A DNA stretch of 55,009 bases, taken from an uncultured Enterocloster sp. (lineage in GTDB: Bacteria > Bacillota > Clostridia > Lachnospirales > Lachnospiraceae). A model generated the notes under the pieces. It had not been told where the DNA came from. It searched no databases and saw only the letters and a list, made by a program, of their open reading frames with translations. The stretch spans positions 1 to 55,009 of the forward strand of contig CALWRY010000008.1 of assembly GCA_944384065.1 (NCBI GenBank). The letters are read 5' to 3'. Below, piece after piece: positions 54,044 through 55,009 of the stretch. The position numbers and the translations under genes are program-made. The first letter of the stretch is position 1. Every line of letters begins with the position of its first letter.

Positions 54044-55009
54044 ATGAACAATTACGGAAATTCTTGGAACAACCGCAAAGACGAATTGGAAAAAAAATCG
54101 GAAAGACACCGGGAGGAAAACAGGGAAAAGCGCTGGGAGGAAAAGCGCCGCCAGGAGGAGGGCAGTGAGAAAAAGCCCTTGGCGGTATGGATCTTTTTCT
54201 GCCTCTTGGGCCTCATCCTCGCTTTCAGGGGAATCCTCTCCCCGTCCACGGAAGGAAAGATCCTTTTGGGAGGTCTTGGTTTCTGCATGGCGCTCCTCTC
54301 CATCGTTCTCCGCAGAAAATCAGGATTCCTGCCGATCCTGTCGGTTCTGCTCTCCGTATTTTCCATGGCCATAGGCTTTTTGCTGCCGTCGCTTCGATTT
54401 TCCCGGTACTCCGCGCTTTTAGAGGATCCTCTATCCTACATGCAGGAAGCGGATTCTGAATTTTCCTTTGGCGAGGCCCCGCCGGAGGCGGATCCTTTTG
54501 CAGGCGCAGAAGAATCGCAAGCCTCAGAGCTCTCCGAGGCGGAGCTTGAGGCAGGAATTTCCTATGAGACTCATATGCTGGAGAGGGAATTTCTCCTTAT
54601 GGTTACCAACAACAATTCCATTACGGTTGATATCGATATTAATGTACCTTTTTATGGTGGAAATGGGGAGATGCTCACCCTTGAATACGGCGCTGTCCGC
54701 TGCTGCCAGCCCGGCGAGATTGGGATTGCACGCATCCAGCTTCCCCGGGATCCGTCAGCCAATCCGGTTGCTTACGACCACTACGATCTGGACTTTAATG
54801 TGTCGGAAACCTGGGAGGAACAGTACACAGAAAACTACGGCAGCTCCTTTACCATCACGTCCAATGTGGGCATTGACGGGAACATTTTAGCAAAGGTAGA
54901 AAATCCCACCGGCATCCATTTTTCCTCGGTTGACTTTTTCTGTCTCCTTTACCGCGGCGGAGAGGTCATGGGATATGCAGATACTACCCTGTTCGATCTG
55001 ACCGATGAG
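54044..55009 (+). CDS. Membrane protein with charged N-terminus, cut by window edge
   Basis: Open from ATG 54044 (MNNYGNSWNNRKDELEKKSE) to the last base, 322 codons without a stop; CAGGGGATTG precedes the start. The first 48 residues are very charged (RHREENREKRWEEKRRQEEG), followed by three hydrophobic segments (AVWIFFCLLGLILAF, ILLGGLGFCMALLSIVL, LPILSVLLSVFSMAIGFLL), an acidic linker and a beta-rich outside domain (LLMVTNNNSITVDIDI, FTITSNVGIDGNILAKVENP). It resembles secreted or membrane proteins of Lachnospiraceae with an FxLyD-like or similar immunoglobulin fold, but I cannot name the family. Confidence 0.72.
   Translation, partial: MNNYGNSWNNRKDELEKKSERHREENREKRWEEKRRQEEGSEKKPLAVWIFFCLLGLILAFRGILSPSTEGKILLGGLGFCMALLSIVLRRKSGFLPILSVLLSVFSMAIGFLLPSLRFSRYSALLEDPLSYMQEADSEFSFGEAPPEADPFAGAEESQASELSEAELEAGISYETHMLEREFLLMVTNNNSITVDIDINVPFYGGNGEMLTLEYGAVRCCQPGEIGIARIQLPRDPSANPVAYDHYDLDFNVSETWEEQYTENYGSSFTITSNVGIDGNILAKVENPTGIHFSSVDFFCLLYRGGEVMGYADTTLFDLTDE

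Overview
The window looks like a chromosomal segment of a Gram-positive anaerobe of the Clostridia, most likely a GC-rich Lachnospiraceae-type gut bacterium. This is inferred from gene content only: a ThiH-type (tyrosine-dependent, radical SAM) thiazole pathway, a non-discriminating archaeal-type AspRS with GatCAB, Rpn/PD-(D/E)XK proteins, PdaA-like and YkuD wall enzymes, strong AGGAGG ribosome sites and T-box control. Almost all genes lie on the minus strand; the plus-strand exceptions are a BRCT protein, argG, a small hypothetical plus a GNAT gene, a polysaccharide deacetylase and a membrane protein cut by the right edge.

Layout. 1-3240: thiS-thiF-thiG-thiH (thiH cut by the left edge) behind a consensus promoter and a leader with an intrinsic terminator. 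3261-5970: a LOR/SDH-type (ornithine cyclodeaminase-like) protein and a YtcJ-like amidohydrolase. 6195-11886: a MacA/MacB-like ABC export operon followed by two TolC-like secreted coiled-coil genes, the first frameshifted. 12000-14740: an accessory patch with an Rpn nuclease-like gene, a 5'-odd BRCT gene and gene-end remnants. 14756-21164: arginine genes argC-GNAT-argJ-argB-argD, divergent from argG. 21313-24042: transketolase with an overlapping Crp/Fnr-type regulator that has a palindromic operator at its own promoter. 24081-28667: gtrA-yfhO-argH operon. 28707-28862: a compact four-helix RNA structure starting at the predicted transcription start of that operon. 28914-32691: apbE, hflC, hflK and a membrane protein. 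32838-34127: class Ic aspartate aminotransferase. 34333-39570: gatB, gatA, gatC, aspS behind a T-box. 39689-45503: small accessory genes, a GH4 glycosidase broken by an internal deletion, then rarA, bcp and recQ. 45686-49694: PdaA-like deacetylase, ketopantoate reductase-like, nitroreductase, cysteine-cluster protein and L,D-transpeptidase. 49780-53838: topB, a 2-hydroxyacid dehydrogenase and an L-aspartate dehydrogenase-like gene. 54044-end: a partial membrane protein.

How genes fit together. The thi genes make the thiazole half of thiamine. The arg genes cover N-acetylglutamate to arginine except the ornithine carbamoyltransferase step. AspRS plus GatCAB make Asn-tRNA(Asn) by transamidation, with a T-box whose likely specifier is AAC (Asn). 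The most novel-looking object is the RNA at 28707-28862: four helices leave only five unpaired junction bases, and all three imperfect pairs are G-U only if the minus strand is transcribed, the same strand on which a promoter is aimed at its first base. I saw no CRISPR array, rRNA, tRNA or complete insertion sequence.
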